A stretch of DNA of 6,665 nucleotides from an uncultured Myxococcales bacterium (GTDB lineage: Bacteria > Myxococcota_A > UBA9042): NCBI GenBank assembly GCA_937915965.1, contig CALGHC010000041.1, positions 1-6,665 on the forward strand. The letters run 5' to 3'. Every line of letters begins with the position of its first letter. Positions within the stretch are counted from its first letter, which is position 1. A model generated the notes under the pieces. It was not told where the DNA came from. It worked only from the letters and a program-made list of their open reading frames with translations, and did not search any database. Made by a program: the position numbers and the translations under genes. Below, piece after piece: positions 1 through 6,665 of this stretch.

Positions 1-100
1 CTCGCGCCGCCCGCCGCCCGCCCCTCGCTGCCGCCCCATCGACAGCGCTGCCTACGCGCCACGCCGCGTCGGCCGCGAACCGTCCGTCCCGTCCCGCCCC

Positions 101-104
101 GGAG
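101..104 (+). promoter_or_regulatory. Ribosome binding site of ettA
   Basis: GGAG lies seven bases before the ATG at 112. It is the only purine-rich stretch in a very C-rich leader and it fixes the start. No convincing promoter was found in the 111 bases available, so transcription may begin outside the window. Confidence 0.7.
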
Positions 105-111
105 CTCAGCC

Positions 112-1797
<1,686 letters not shown>

Positions 1798-1815
1798 CGG
1801 CCAAACCCACTCCAT

Positions 1816-1820
1816 GGGAG
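1816..1820 (+). promoter_or_regulatory. Ribosome binding site that decides the phosphorylase start
   Basis: GGGAG, followed by more purines, lies five bases before the ATG at 1826. The competing in-frame ATG at 1814 overlaps this motif and has no comparable purine run before it. Confidence 0.65.
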
Positions 1821-1825
1821 AGAGA

Positions 1826-2752
1826 ATGACCGAGCTACGCTCTGACCTTGTCCTGCGTGACGGCCGCGCCTACCACATCGGTGTGACGCCGCACGAGCTC
1901 GCGCCGCGAATCATCATGGTGGGCGACCCGGCGCGCGCGCTGCGGGTGGCCTCGCGCTTCAATCGCGTCGAGCACGAGGTCCGCCACCGCGAGTACGTCA
2001 CGGTGACCGGCACCATCGGCGGCCAACGCTTGTCGGTCATCGGCACCGGCATCGGCACCGACAACGTCGAGATCGCTCTGGTCGAGGCCGTCAGCCTGCT
2101 GACTTGCGATCTGGCCACCGGCGCGCGCCGCGTCGACGCGCAGCCCGTGTCGGTGATCCGCGTTGGCACCTCGGGCGGTCTGCGCGACGACGTCGAGTCC
2201 GGCACCCTGTGTGTCTCTGCCTACGCGATCGGCCTCGACAGCACGGGCCTGTACTACGACGTAGAGGCTGCCGACGACACGGTCACGGCGCTCGAGGAAG
2301 CCAGCCGGCTGGCCGTCGACGCGTGCATCCCGCCGGGCCGCCGTTTCGCCGGCTGGCTACGCCCCTACGCCGCGAGGGCGGATCCGGCTCTCACCGCCGC
2401 GCTGACCCACGCCGCCGACCGCAGCGGTCATGTGACGATCCGCGGCGTCACCGTCGCCGCGCCGGGCTTCTACGGTCCGTCGGGTCGTCGCCTCGACGGC
2501 GTCGTCAACACCGCACCAGACATCAAACACGCTCTGGGTCAGATCGAGGTCGACGGGCTCGCCGTCGTCAACATGGAGATGGAGTCCAGCCTGCTCTTCC
2601 ATCTCGCCCAGGCTCTGGGCATCGCCGCGGCGACCATCTGCCCGGTCATCAGCGCGCCATCGGGCCATTCCAAGGTTGTCGACTATCGGCCCTATGTCGA
2701 GGCGAGTATCGACATCGCCTTGGAGGCCCTGCTGCGCCCCGGCCTGCGCTAG
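1826..2752 (+). CDS. Uridine phosphorylase-like nucleoside phosphorylase (PNP/UDP family)
   Basis: Cytosolic enzyme of the PNP_UDP_1 family, which splits a nucleoside with phosphate to a free base and pentose-1-phosphate. Landmarks by alignment from memory with E. coli Udp: His17; phosphate-binding GDPAR (33-37) with Arg37; HREY (54-57) with Arg55 reaching into the neighbouring subunit; VIRVGTSGGL (110-119) with Arg112 and Thr115; GFYGPSGR (214-221); and the ribose-binding NMEMES (249-254) with Glu251, Met252 and Glu253. At 308 aa it is longer than E. coli Udp (253 aa). Extra sequence is visible at about 93-107 and 165-200. The purine-type SDH motif of DeoD is absent, pointing to the Udp branch. 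The Gln that recognises uracil in E. coli (Q166) appears as Ser219, so substrate is uncertain. An upstream ATG at 1814 exists, but GGGAG at 1816-1820 sits five bases before the ATG at 1826, which I prefer. The 28-bp gap to ettA permits cotranscription. Confidence 0.88.
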   Translation: MTELRSDLVLRDGRAYHIGVTPHELAPRIIMVGDPARALRVASRFNRVEHEVRHREYVTVTGTIGGQRLSVIGTGIGTDNVEIALVEAVSLLTCDLATGARRVDAQPVSVIRVGTSGGLRDDVESGTLCVSAYAIGLDSTGLYYDVEAADDTVTALEEASRLAVDACIPPGRRFAGWLRPYAARADPALTAALTHAADRSGHVTIRGVTVAAPGFYGPSGRRLDGVVNTAPDIKHALGQIEVDGLAVVNMEMESSLLFHLAQALGIAAATICPVISAPSGHSKVVDYRPYVEASIDIALEALLRPGLR

Positions 2753-2824
2753 GGTCCGGCCGTCGGTGCGCTGGTCATTTGCGGCTCGGCGGACTACACG
2801 AACGTTCAGGCGTGGGCGCGGTCC

Positions 2825-2842
2825 GACGAGTAGCATCTCGTC
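2825..2842. promoter_or_regulatory. Perfect hairpin/palindrome in the phosphorylase-deaminase gap
   Basis: GACGAG, a six-base loop TAGCAT, then CTCGTC form a perfect 6-bp inverted repeat, 38 bp before the deaminase ATG and 72 bp after the phosphorylase stop. It is followed by the pyrimidine-rich TCATTCTC rather than a clean T-run, so as a terminator it would be weak. It could equally be an operator, or coincidence in GC-rich DNA. Confidence 0.35.
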
Positions 2843-2867
2843 TCATTCTCCCGCCTGTCGCCTGAGC

Positions 2868-2872
2868 GGAGG
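2868..2872 (+). promoter_or_regulatory. Ribosome binding site of the deaminase lipoprotein gene
   Basis: GGAGG lies seven bases before the ATG at 2880. It selects this start over the open frame that continues back into the phosphorylase gene. Choosing 2880 also puts an intact lipoprotein signal at the N terminus. Confidence 0.8.
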
Positions 2873-2879
2873 TCCGAAG

Positions 2880-4571
2880 ATGAGAACTCGAAGTGCACGC
2901 GGCGATCCAATCCTGGTCTTGGCCCTGGCGTTGGTCCTCGCTGGCTGCGGCGGCGACGAGTCGCCGGGGCAGGGCGGGGCGGTTGGCGCAGACCAGGACG
3001 CGGTCGGGGCAAACGGTGACTCGGTCGCAGCGGACGGCGGCGCGGCCGACGCGCACCCGGATTGCGGGACGGCTACGCAGTGCGCACTCGACGACGAACA
3101 ACGCGCCTCGGACCGGCTCGAAGGGCTCTTGGACGACGCGAACGCCCTCGGGCAATTCCTCACCGAGGTCCCCAAGGGCGGCGACCTGCACATGCATCTC
3201 TCTGGGGCGATCTACGCCGAGACGTACATGGAATGGGCGCGCGCCGAGGGCGGATTCTGCATCAACAACAACTCGCTCGCCCTCTCGACCTCGTGCAAGA
3301 ACACCAGCACCACCTCGCCGGTCCCCGAGCCGTCCGACGGGCTATTCGTCGACGTGATCCAAGCCTGGTCGATGCAGGACTTCGTCCCGGGCAGCCAAAC
3401 CGGGGAGCAGCACTTCTTTGCCACTTTCGGCAAGTTCGGGGCCATCTCAGGGCCCGCTTACCACGCACGGTGTCTCGCCGATGTGATGAAGCGCGCGGAC
3501 AGCGAGAACGTGCTGTACGTCGAGCCGATGCTGTTCTCGAACTCGACGGCGGCCAAGGAGGGCAGCAAGGTCTGGTCCGGCGGCGCTCTCGAGGAAGAAG
3601 ACCTTCCCGCATTTCACGCCGATCTGCTCGCCGACAGCGCCTGGGGCGCTTCGCCGGCGGCGATCATCGACGACATCGAGAAGGCCGAGGAAGGCGCGCG
3701 CCAGGAGCTTGGCTGCGCGGGACGTGTCGCTCCCAGCGCGTGCCGCGTGGGCGCCCGCTACATGGTGTACATCTCGCGCAGCGGCAGCGGCCCGGCCGTC
3801 TTCGCGCAGATGGTTGCGGCCTTCGAGGCGGCCAAGACCGAGCCGCGGCTCGTCGCGCTCAACCTGGTCGGGCCGGAGGACGGCACCAAGGCGCTGAGCC
3901 CCTACGACCGCCACATGGCGATGCTCGGTTATCTGCACACGGCCTACAAAGGCCAGAGCCCGCTGCACGTGACGCTGCACGCGGGGGAGCTCGCGCCGAA
4001 GTACATGCCGCCTGGCTACGAGATCTCGGCCATCAACCACATCCGCAAGGCAGTCGAGATCGCGCACGCGGAGCGGATCGGCCATGGCGTCGACGTGCTC
4101 GGCGAGTCGGACCCCGACGGGCTGCTCGCGGAGCTGCGCGACCTAGGCGTGATGATCGAGATTGGCCTGAGCAGCAACATTCAGATCCTCGAGATCAGCG
4201 GCGCCGACCACCCCCTGGCGAGCTACCTCGCCGCCGGCGTGCCAGTCGCGCTGGCCACGGACGACCAGGGCGTGTCGCGCTCCAGCATGGCCGGCGAGTA
4301 TCTGCGCGCCGTCGAGGATCAGCATCTGGACTACCGCACCCTCAAGATGATGGCACGCACGAGCCTGGAGAAGTCGTTCCTCGCCGGCGCCAGCCTGTGG
4401 GTGACGTTCGACACCCTCAAGTCCGTATCCGAATGCGCGCCGACCGCGACGAGCTACTACGGCGATCCGGAACCAGCGCCAGCGTGCCAGAAGATCCTGG
4501 GCGGCAGCGCCAAGGCCGCGATGCAGTGGGAATTGGAGCACCGATTCCGCGAATTCGAGGCGACGCAGTAG
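2880..4571 (+). CDS. Exported lipoprotein adenosine deaminase (ADA/ADGF-like metallohydrolase)
   Basis: Predicted zinc-dependent deaminase converting adenosine-type nucleosides to inosine-type ones outside the cytoplasm; 563 aa. Residues 1-23 are a lipoprotein signal: basic start, hydrophobic core ILVLALALVL and lipobox LAGC with Cys23. The +2 Gly suggests outer-membrane sorting. A loose seven-residue repeat (ADQDAVG, ANGDSVA, ADGGAAD, 37-57) forms a hydrophilic linker. The ADA barrel follows: VPKGGDLHMHLSGA (97-110) with metal ligands His104 and His106; LHAGE (366-370) with His367 and catalytic Glu370; ERIGHGVDV (398-406) with His402; and ATDDQGVS (459-466) with Asp461 and Asp462. All metal and catalytic positions are present. 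Closely spaced cysteines (62/68, 127/139, 279/288, 519/536) suggest disulfides, fitting export. It is much longer than cytosolic ADA (about 330-350 aa) and nearer the secreted ADGF/ADA2 length. ADA-fold assignment is firm; exact substrate is inferred. The upstream nucleoside phosphorylase suggests a nucleoside-use role. Confidence 0.88.
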   Translation: MRTRSARGDPILVLALALVLAGCGGDESPGQGGAVGADQDAVGANGDSVAADGGAADAHPDCGTATQCALDDEQRASDRLEGLLDDANALGQFLTEVPKGGDLHMHLSGAIYAETYMEWARAEGGFCINNNSLALSTSCKNTSTTSPVPEPSDGLFVDVIQAWSMQDFVPGSQTGEQHFFATFGKFGAISGPAYHARCLADVMKRADSENVLYVEPMLFSNSTAAKEGSKVWSGGALEEEDLPAFHADLLADSAWGASPAAIIDDIEKAEEGARQELGCAGRVAPSACRVGARYMVYISRSGSGPAVFAQMVAAFEAAKTEPRLVALNLVGPEDGTKALSPYDRHMAMLGYLHTAYKGQSPLHVTLHAGELAPKYMPPGYEISAINHIRKAVEIAHAERIGHGVDVLGESDPDGLLAELRDLGVMIEIGLSSNIQILEISGADHPLASYLAAGVPVALATDDQGVSRSSMAGEYLRAVEDQHLDYRTLKMMARTSLEKSFLAGASLWVTFDTLKSVSECAPTATSYYGDPEPAPACQKILGGSAKAAMQWELEHRFREFEATQ

Positions 4572-4599
4572 GCGGCAGCGTGCGGGGTCGCGGTCGCTC

Positions 4600-4620
4600 G
4601 GCTGGCGCTTCCGGCCAGTC
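4600..4620 (+). other. Weak stem-loop after the deaminase gene
   Basis: CTGGC (4602-4606) and GCCAG (4614-4618) can pair across seven bases. The stem extends outward by a G-T wobble and one G-C pair. It lies 28 bases after the deaminase stop. No T-run follows, so it is not a classical intrinsic terminator. It may only slow or protect the transcript end. Confidence 0.25.
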
Positions 4621-4686
4621 GCCCGGCCGTGCGTGCCCGCCTATGCTGACAGCGCGCCTGCGTCATCGGTCAGTCGAGCGGGCAAC

Positions 4687-4728
4687 CAAGTGCGGAACAC
4701 AAAGTGCGGAACACAAAGTGCGGAACAC
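4687..4728. repeat. Three tandem 14-bp repeats before mntA-hepT
   Basis: The unit AAAGTGCGGAACAC occurs three times head to tail at 4687-4700, 4701-4714 and 4715-4728. The only difference is the first base of copy one (C instead of A). Each unit contains a short imperfect dyad, GTG-CGGAA-CAC. The block ends 21 bases before the mntA ATG. The 14-bp period is not a multiple of three, so it is not a coding repeat. Its position is that of an operator or leader element of the toxin-antitoxin operon. It could instead be a simple slippage repeat or part of a dispersed repeat family. Its function is not known from the sequence. Confidence 0.9.
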
Positions 4729-4739
4729 GATAGGGAGTT

Positions 4740-4743
4740 GGAG
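4740..4743 (+). promoter_or_regulatory. Ribosome binding site of mntA
   Basis: GGAG sits six bases before the ATG at 4750. A second purine run, AGGGAG at 4732-4737, is twelve bases away and would suit only an in-frame TTG at 4738 that it abuts too closely. ATG 4750 is therefore preferred. The frame is open back to 4633, but that stretch crosses the 14-bp repeats and does not look coding. Confidence 0.6.
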
Positions 4744-4749
4744 TCGTTC

Positions 4750-5061
4750 ATGCCGCCACGGATTTCCTTCGACCAGACGCGCTTGGAGGACCTCTGCGAG
4801 CGCTGGCAGATCGAGCGCCTTGAGCTATTTGGCTCGGTCATCAGCGACGACTTTGGACCTGACAGCGACGTCGATCTGCTTGTCACGTTTGGGCCGGCAG
4901 CCGCGTGGAGCATGTTCGACTTCGTACGCTGCAAGGCGGACCTGGAGACCCTGTTGGGCCGCTCTGTCGACCTGTTGACCCGACCTGCCGTCGAGCGGAG
5001 CCACAATCGGTTCCGGCGCGACGCGATCCTCGGGTCGGCGGAGGTCTTGCATGGAGCGTGA
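4750..5061 (+). CDS. mntA: MNT-domain nucleotidyltransferase antitoxin MntA
   Basis: Minimal nucleotidyltransferase of 103 aa, antitoxin partner of a HEPN RNase. In characterised MntA-HepT (type VII) pairs, MntA blocks the toxin by adding AMP units to a tyrosine next to the HEPN active site. The diagnostic GS-X10-D-X-D motif is exact: Gly28-Ser29, ten residues, Asp40-Val41-Asp42, inside LFGSVISDDFGPDSDVDLL. The expected third acidic residue is Asp74 in GRSVDLLT. The N-terminal LCERWQIERLELFGS helix-strand pattern is typical. Length is normal for the family, and no key residue is missing. It overlaps hepT by 11 bp, which implies translational coupling. Codon choice is less GC-biased than in flanking genes (for example CTA, TTT, GGA and CCT near 4826-4860), a mild hint of transfer. 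The start follows GGAG at 4740-4743. Cognate toxin modification is inferred from the family. Confidence 0.9.
   Translation: MPPRISFDQTRLEDLCERWQIERLELFGSVISDDFGPDSDVDLLVTFGPAAAWSMFDFVRCKADLETLLGRSVDLLTRPAVERSHNRFRRDAILGSAEVLHGA
5040..5044 (+). promoter_or_regulatory. Ribosome binding site of hepT inside mntA
   Basis: GGAGG within the last codons of mntA, six bases before the hepT ATG at 5051. This strong motif supports independent initiation on hepT in addition to coupling. Confidence 0.75.
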
Positions 5062-5389
5062 CTTCGCTTTGTTGGCGGATTTCCACCGGGCCGCGAGCGA
5101 GATCATTGCCATGCGCGGTCGGTATTCGCTGCAAGACGTGCAAGCGGACGACGTCCTGACCTCAGCGCTTCTGCACAAAGCCATCGTGATCGGCGAGGCC
5201 GCAAATCGGGTATCTGCCGCAGGTCAGGCGTGCTGGCCGCTGCCGTGGCGCGAGATGACTGGCACGCGCAATGTGCTTGTCCACGACTATGACGCGGTGG
5301 ACTTGGGCATCGTGTGGCGCATGGCTGATGAGGACCTTCAGGCGCTGCTCCTACAGATCGAGACCATCTTGGCGCCGCCCGACCAATAG
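5051..5389 (+). CDS. hepT: HEPN-domain RNase toxin HepT (DUF86 family)
   Basis: All-helical HEPN protein of 112 aa, the predicted RNA-cutting toxin of the pair. The active-site motif RX4HXY is complete: Arg73-Asn74-Val-Leu-Val-His78-Asp79-Tyr80. In characterised HepT, Arg and His form the RNase site of a dimer, and the Tyr is the residue AMPylated by MntA. The family-typical context is also present: LLHKAIVIGEAANRVS (40-55), PWREMTGTRN (65-74) before the motif, and DLGIVWRMADEDLQALL (84-100) after it. Length fits the family and there is no sign of decay. The start ATG lies inside the end of mntA behind GGAGG (5040-5044). The stop is 18 bp from the end of the convergent hydrolase gene, with no terminator between. 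Toxicity and targets (mRNA or tRNA) cannot be read from sequence. Confidence 0.9.
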   Translation: MERDFALLADFHRAASEIIAMRGRYSLQDVQADDVLTSALLHKAIVIGEAANRVSAAGQACWPLPWREMTGTRNVLVHDYDAVDLGIVWRMADEDLQALLLQIETILAPPDQ

Positions 5390-5407
5390 CGCTCGGCTGG
5401 CCCCGCC

Positions 5408-6478
5408 TCATGGCGCCGCCGACTCTGTTGCCTCGCTCGCTGCCGCCGGGACCTCTGCCGCAGCGCCCGAGACGCCGCGCAGGCCCAGCACGCCCTCGAC
5501 CAGGCTCGCTAGCAGCGGCGCGACGCAGCGGTTGCCCAGCCCGGAGGGGTGCTGCTCGTTGGCGCCGACGTGCCAGCCGTGTTGGGCGAAGCATTTGCGG
5601 AAGGGATCGAGCAGGTCGAGGTGGGCGAAGCCGTTGGCCTGCGAGAGCTGCGCGACCCGCATGTGCTTGGCGCCGGTCGCCTCGTCGTAGGCCTTGAAGT
5701 GCGGGAAGACGACCACCCCAACCGGAACGCCCGCCGCCGCGGTGACCTCGCGCAGCCGCGCGAACGCGGCCGGCACGGTGTCCTCGGCGAGCGCGTCGAG
5801 GGCGGCGTCGCGGCGCTCACGCTTCTTGTCGACGAAGCCTCGCAGCAACCCGGCCCACAAGAGCCGGTAGAGAGCGCTCTGCATCAGCCGGGGCGAGAGC
5901 AGGGTCCAGTCGACGCCGCTCGCGCCTTGTTCGCGCTCGCGCAGCTTGCGGATGATGCCGCCGTTGACCGCCTCGGTGTCGTTGAGGCTGTACTGCAGCA
6001 GCACGATGTCGGGCTGCAGAGCCAGGCCGCGGTCGACGAGCATGGCGACCTCCTGGCGGGTGTTGTAGCCCGAGACGCCGAAGTTGATGACCTCGGCGGC
6101 GTAGCCGCGCCGTCGCAGCTCGGCCTGCAGCGCGGTCGTGACCACCCCCTCGGGCTCATGGACGTGCAGGCCCATCGCGACGCTGTCGCCCAGGACCAGA
6201 ACCCGCAGGGCGCCGGCGGCCTTGCGGGGCGCGTGATCGACGTCGCGAAAGCCCATCGAGTTGCTGCGGCCGCGGAACTCGAAATAGCGCAGATCTTCGC
6301 CATCATAGCTGAAGCCAGGAACGGGCTCGTAGCCGAGCTCGGGGTTGGGCGAATAGCGGAAGCGGCCAATCGAGACGACCTCGACCTGGGGGCCGGTGCC
6401 GGTCAGGCGCAGGACCACCTCAGCGGCGGTCAGGCCGACGGCGAGAGCGAGCAGCGACAGGGCGAGCTTCTTCCACAT
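5408..6478 (-). CDS. Membrane-anchored SGNH/GDSL-family hydrolase
   Basis: Predicted esterase or deacetylase-like protein of the SGNH fold, 356 aa; substrate unknown. Residues 5-25 form a hydrophobic N-terminal anchor after basic WKK. No lipobox is visible, so it is an uncleaved anchor or signal peptide with the domain outside the cytoplasm. SGNH blocks: VLVLGDSVAMG (93-103) with nucleophile Ser99; NFGVSGYN (132-139) with Gly134; QYSLNDTE (162-169) with Asn166; and NEQHPSGLGN (307-316) with His310. In the usual DxxH pair, Asp comes three residues before His, but here it is Asn307. Residues 338-356 are an Ala/Glu-rich disordered tail. Segment 213-225 (RGFVDKKRERRDA) is strongly basic. The gene is monocistronic within the window and converges on hepT. 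No good ribosome site precedes ATG 6478. I kept that start because it gives the anchor, and the next Met (75) would remove it. Related proteins often modify cell-surface polysaccharide acyl groups, but nothing here shows that. Confidence 0.82.
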   Translation of the reverse strand: MWKKLALSLLALAVGLTAAEVVLRLTGTGPQVEVVSIGRFRYSPNPELGYEPVPGFSYDGEDLRYFEFRGRSNSMGFRDVDHAPRKAAGALRVLVLGDSVAMGLHVHEPEGVVTTALQAELRRRGYAAEVINFGVSGYNTRQEVAMLVDRGLALQPDIVLLQYSLNDTEAVNGGIIRKLREREQGASGVDWTLLSPRLMQSALYRLLWAGLLRGFVDKKRERRDAALDALAEDTVPAAFARLREVTAAAGVPVGVVVFPHFKAYDEATGAKHMRVAQLSQANGFAHLDLLDPFRKCFAQHGWHVGANEQHPSGLGNRCVAPLLASLVEGVLGLRGVSGAAAEVPAAASEATESAAP

Positions 6479-6518
6479 GGCGATGACGTTCCGGCCGGGT
6501 CGAGGGACGCGGCGGGCC

Positions 6519-6548
6519 AGGATAGTCGGCGGCGGCCGGTCGCGGCAA
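6519..6548 (-). promoter_or_regulatory. Possible sigma-70-type promoter of the SGNH hydrolase gene
   Basis: Read on the minus strand, TTGCCG (6548-6543) and TATCCT (6524-6519) are separated by 18 bases. Each matches the -35 and -10 consensus at four of six positions. The start of transcription would fall roughly 30-35 bases before the ATG at 6478. This is a pattern match only, in GC-rich DNA of an organism whose promoters may differ. Confidence 0.3.
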
Positions 6549-6665
6549 TTCTCGACTTACGCATGTCTGGCACCCGCCACCTTCGCCGCCCCTGGTCGCC
6601 TCGTGCGTCGTTGTGTCGCCGCTGGCCCGGATCGATCGCCCAAAAACCCGAAAATACCCCGTTGC

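Noticed and set aside
1..111. Tail of an upstream gene or an ettA promoter
   Set aside because: Frames are open only because the sequence is very C-rich. No stop codon just before ettA marks a gene end, and no convincing -35/-10 pair was found.
2676..2879. N-terminal extension of the deaminase frame into the phosphorylase gene
   Set aside because: It would bury the lipoprotein signal internally. A GGAGG site and a lipobox support the start at 2880.
4687..4728. A minimal CRISPR array
   Set aside because: The repeats are only 14 bp and abut with no spacers, and no cas genes are nearby.
4633..4749. N-terminal extension of mntA by 39 codons
   Set aside because: The stretch is translated across the 14-bp repeats, shows no MNT-family sequence, and lacks a better ribosome site than ATG 4750.
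3062..4978. 638-codon plus-strand open frame crossing the deaminase and mntA genes
   Set aside because: The product is Arg/Pro/Gly/Ala-rich with no domain pattern and runs through two real genes in another frame. It is a GC-rich shadow.
6563..6665. Start of a plus-strand gene running off the right edge (ATG at 6563, 34 open codons)
   Set aside because: No ribosome binding site is visible and the translated residues resemble no family. It is too short to support in GC-rich DNA.

Overview
This window comes from a high-GC Gram-negative bacterium. The evidence is strongly G/C-biased third codon positions, a lipoprotein signal whose +2 residue is not Asp, and an Asp/Gly/Ala-rich linker after the lipid-anchor cysteine. 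That linker style and the gene content are compatible with Myxococcota or another delta-proteobacterial group, but this is an inference from general look and nothing here fixes the taxon.

Layout from left to right. (1) 112-1797 (+) encodes the ABC-F ribosome factor EttA. (2) After a 28-bp gap, 1826-2752 (+) encodes a Udp-type nucleoside phosphorylase of 308 residues. (3) A 127-bp gap holding a perfect 6-bp hairpin leads to 2880-4571 (+), a 563-residue lipoprotein with a complete adenosine deaminase (ADA) metal site and paired cysteines. It is therefore an exported nucleoside deaminase. (4) A 178-bp gap ends in three head-to-tail 14-bp repeats (4687-4728). Directly after them lies a complete MNT-HEPN toxin-antitoxin pair: mntA (4750-5061) and hepT (5051-5389), overlapping by 11 bp. 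(5) 5408-6478 (-) is a membrane-anchored SGNH/GDSL hydrolase. It converges on hepT with only 18 bp between the stop codons. (6) 6479-6665 is its upstream region, with a plausible promoter and no supported gene.

How the genes may work together. The lipoprotein deaminase would convert extracytoplasmic adenosine-type nucleosides to inosine-type ones, and the neighbouring phosphorylase could split imported nucleosides to base plus pentose-1-phosphate. This is a plausible scavenging pair, but it rests on adjacency. EttA is a housekeeping translation factor. The mntA-hepT pair looks like a small self-contained module inserted beside these genes, with its own strong ribosome binding sites, slightly lower G+C and a repeat block just upstream.

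The items most worth a second look are the 14-bp triple repeat in front of mntA-hepT, the exported disulfide-rich ADA lipoprotein, the Gln-to-Ser change at the base-recognition site of the phosphorylase, and the Asn in place of the usual catalytic Asp of the SGNH hydrolase.
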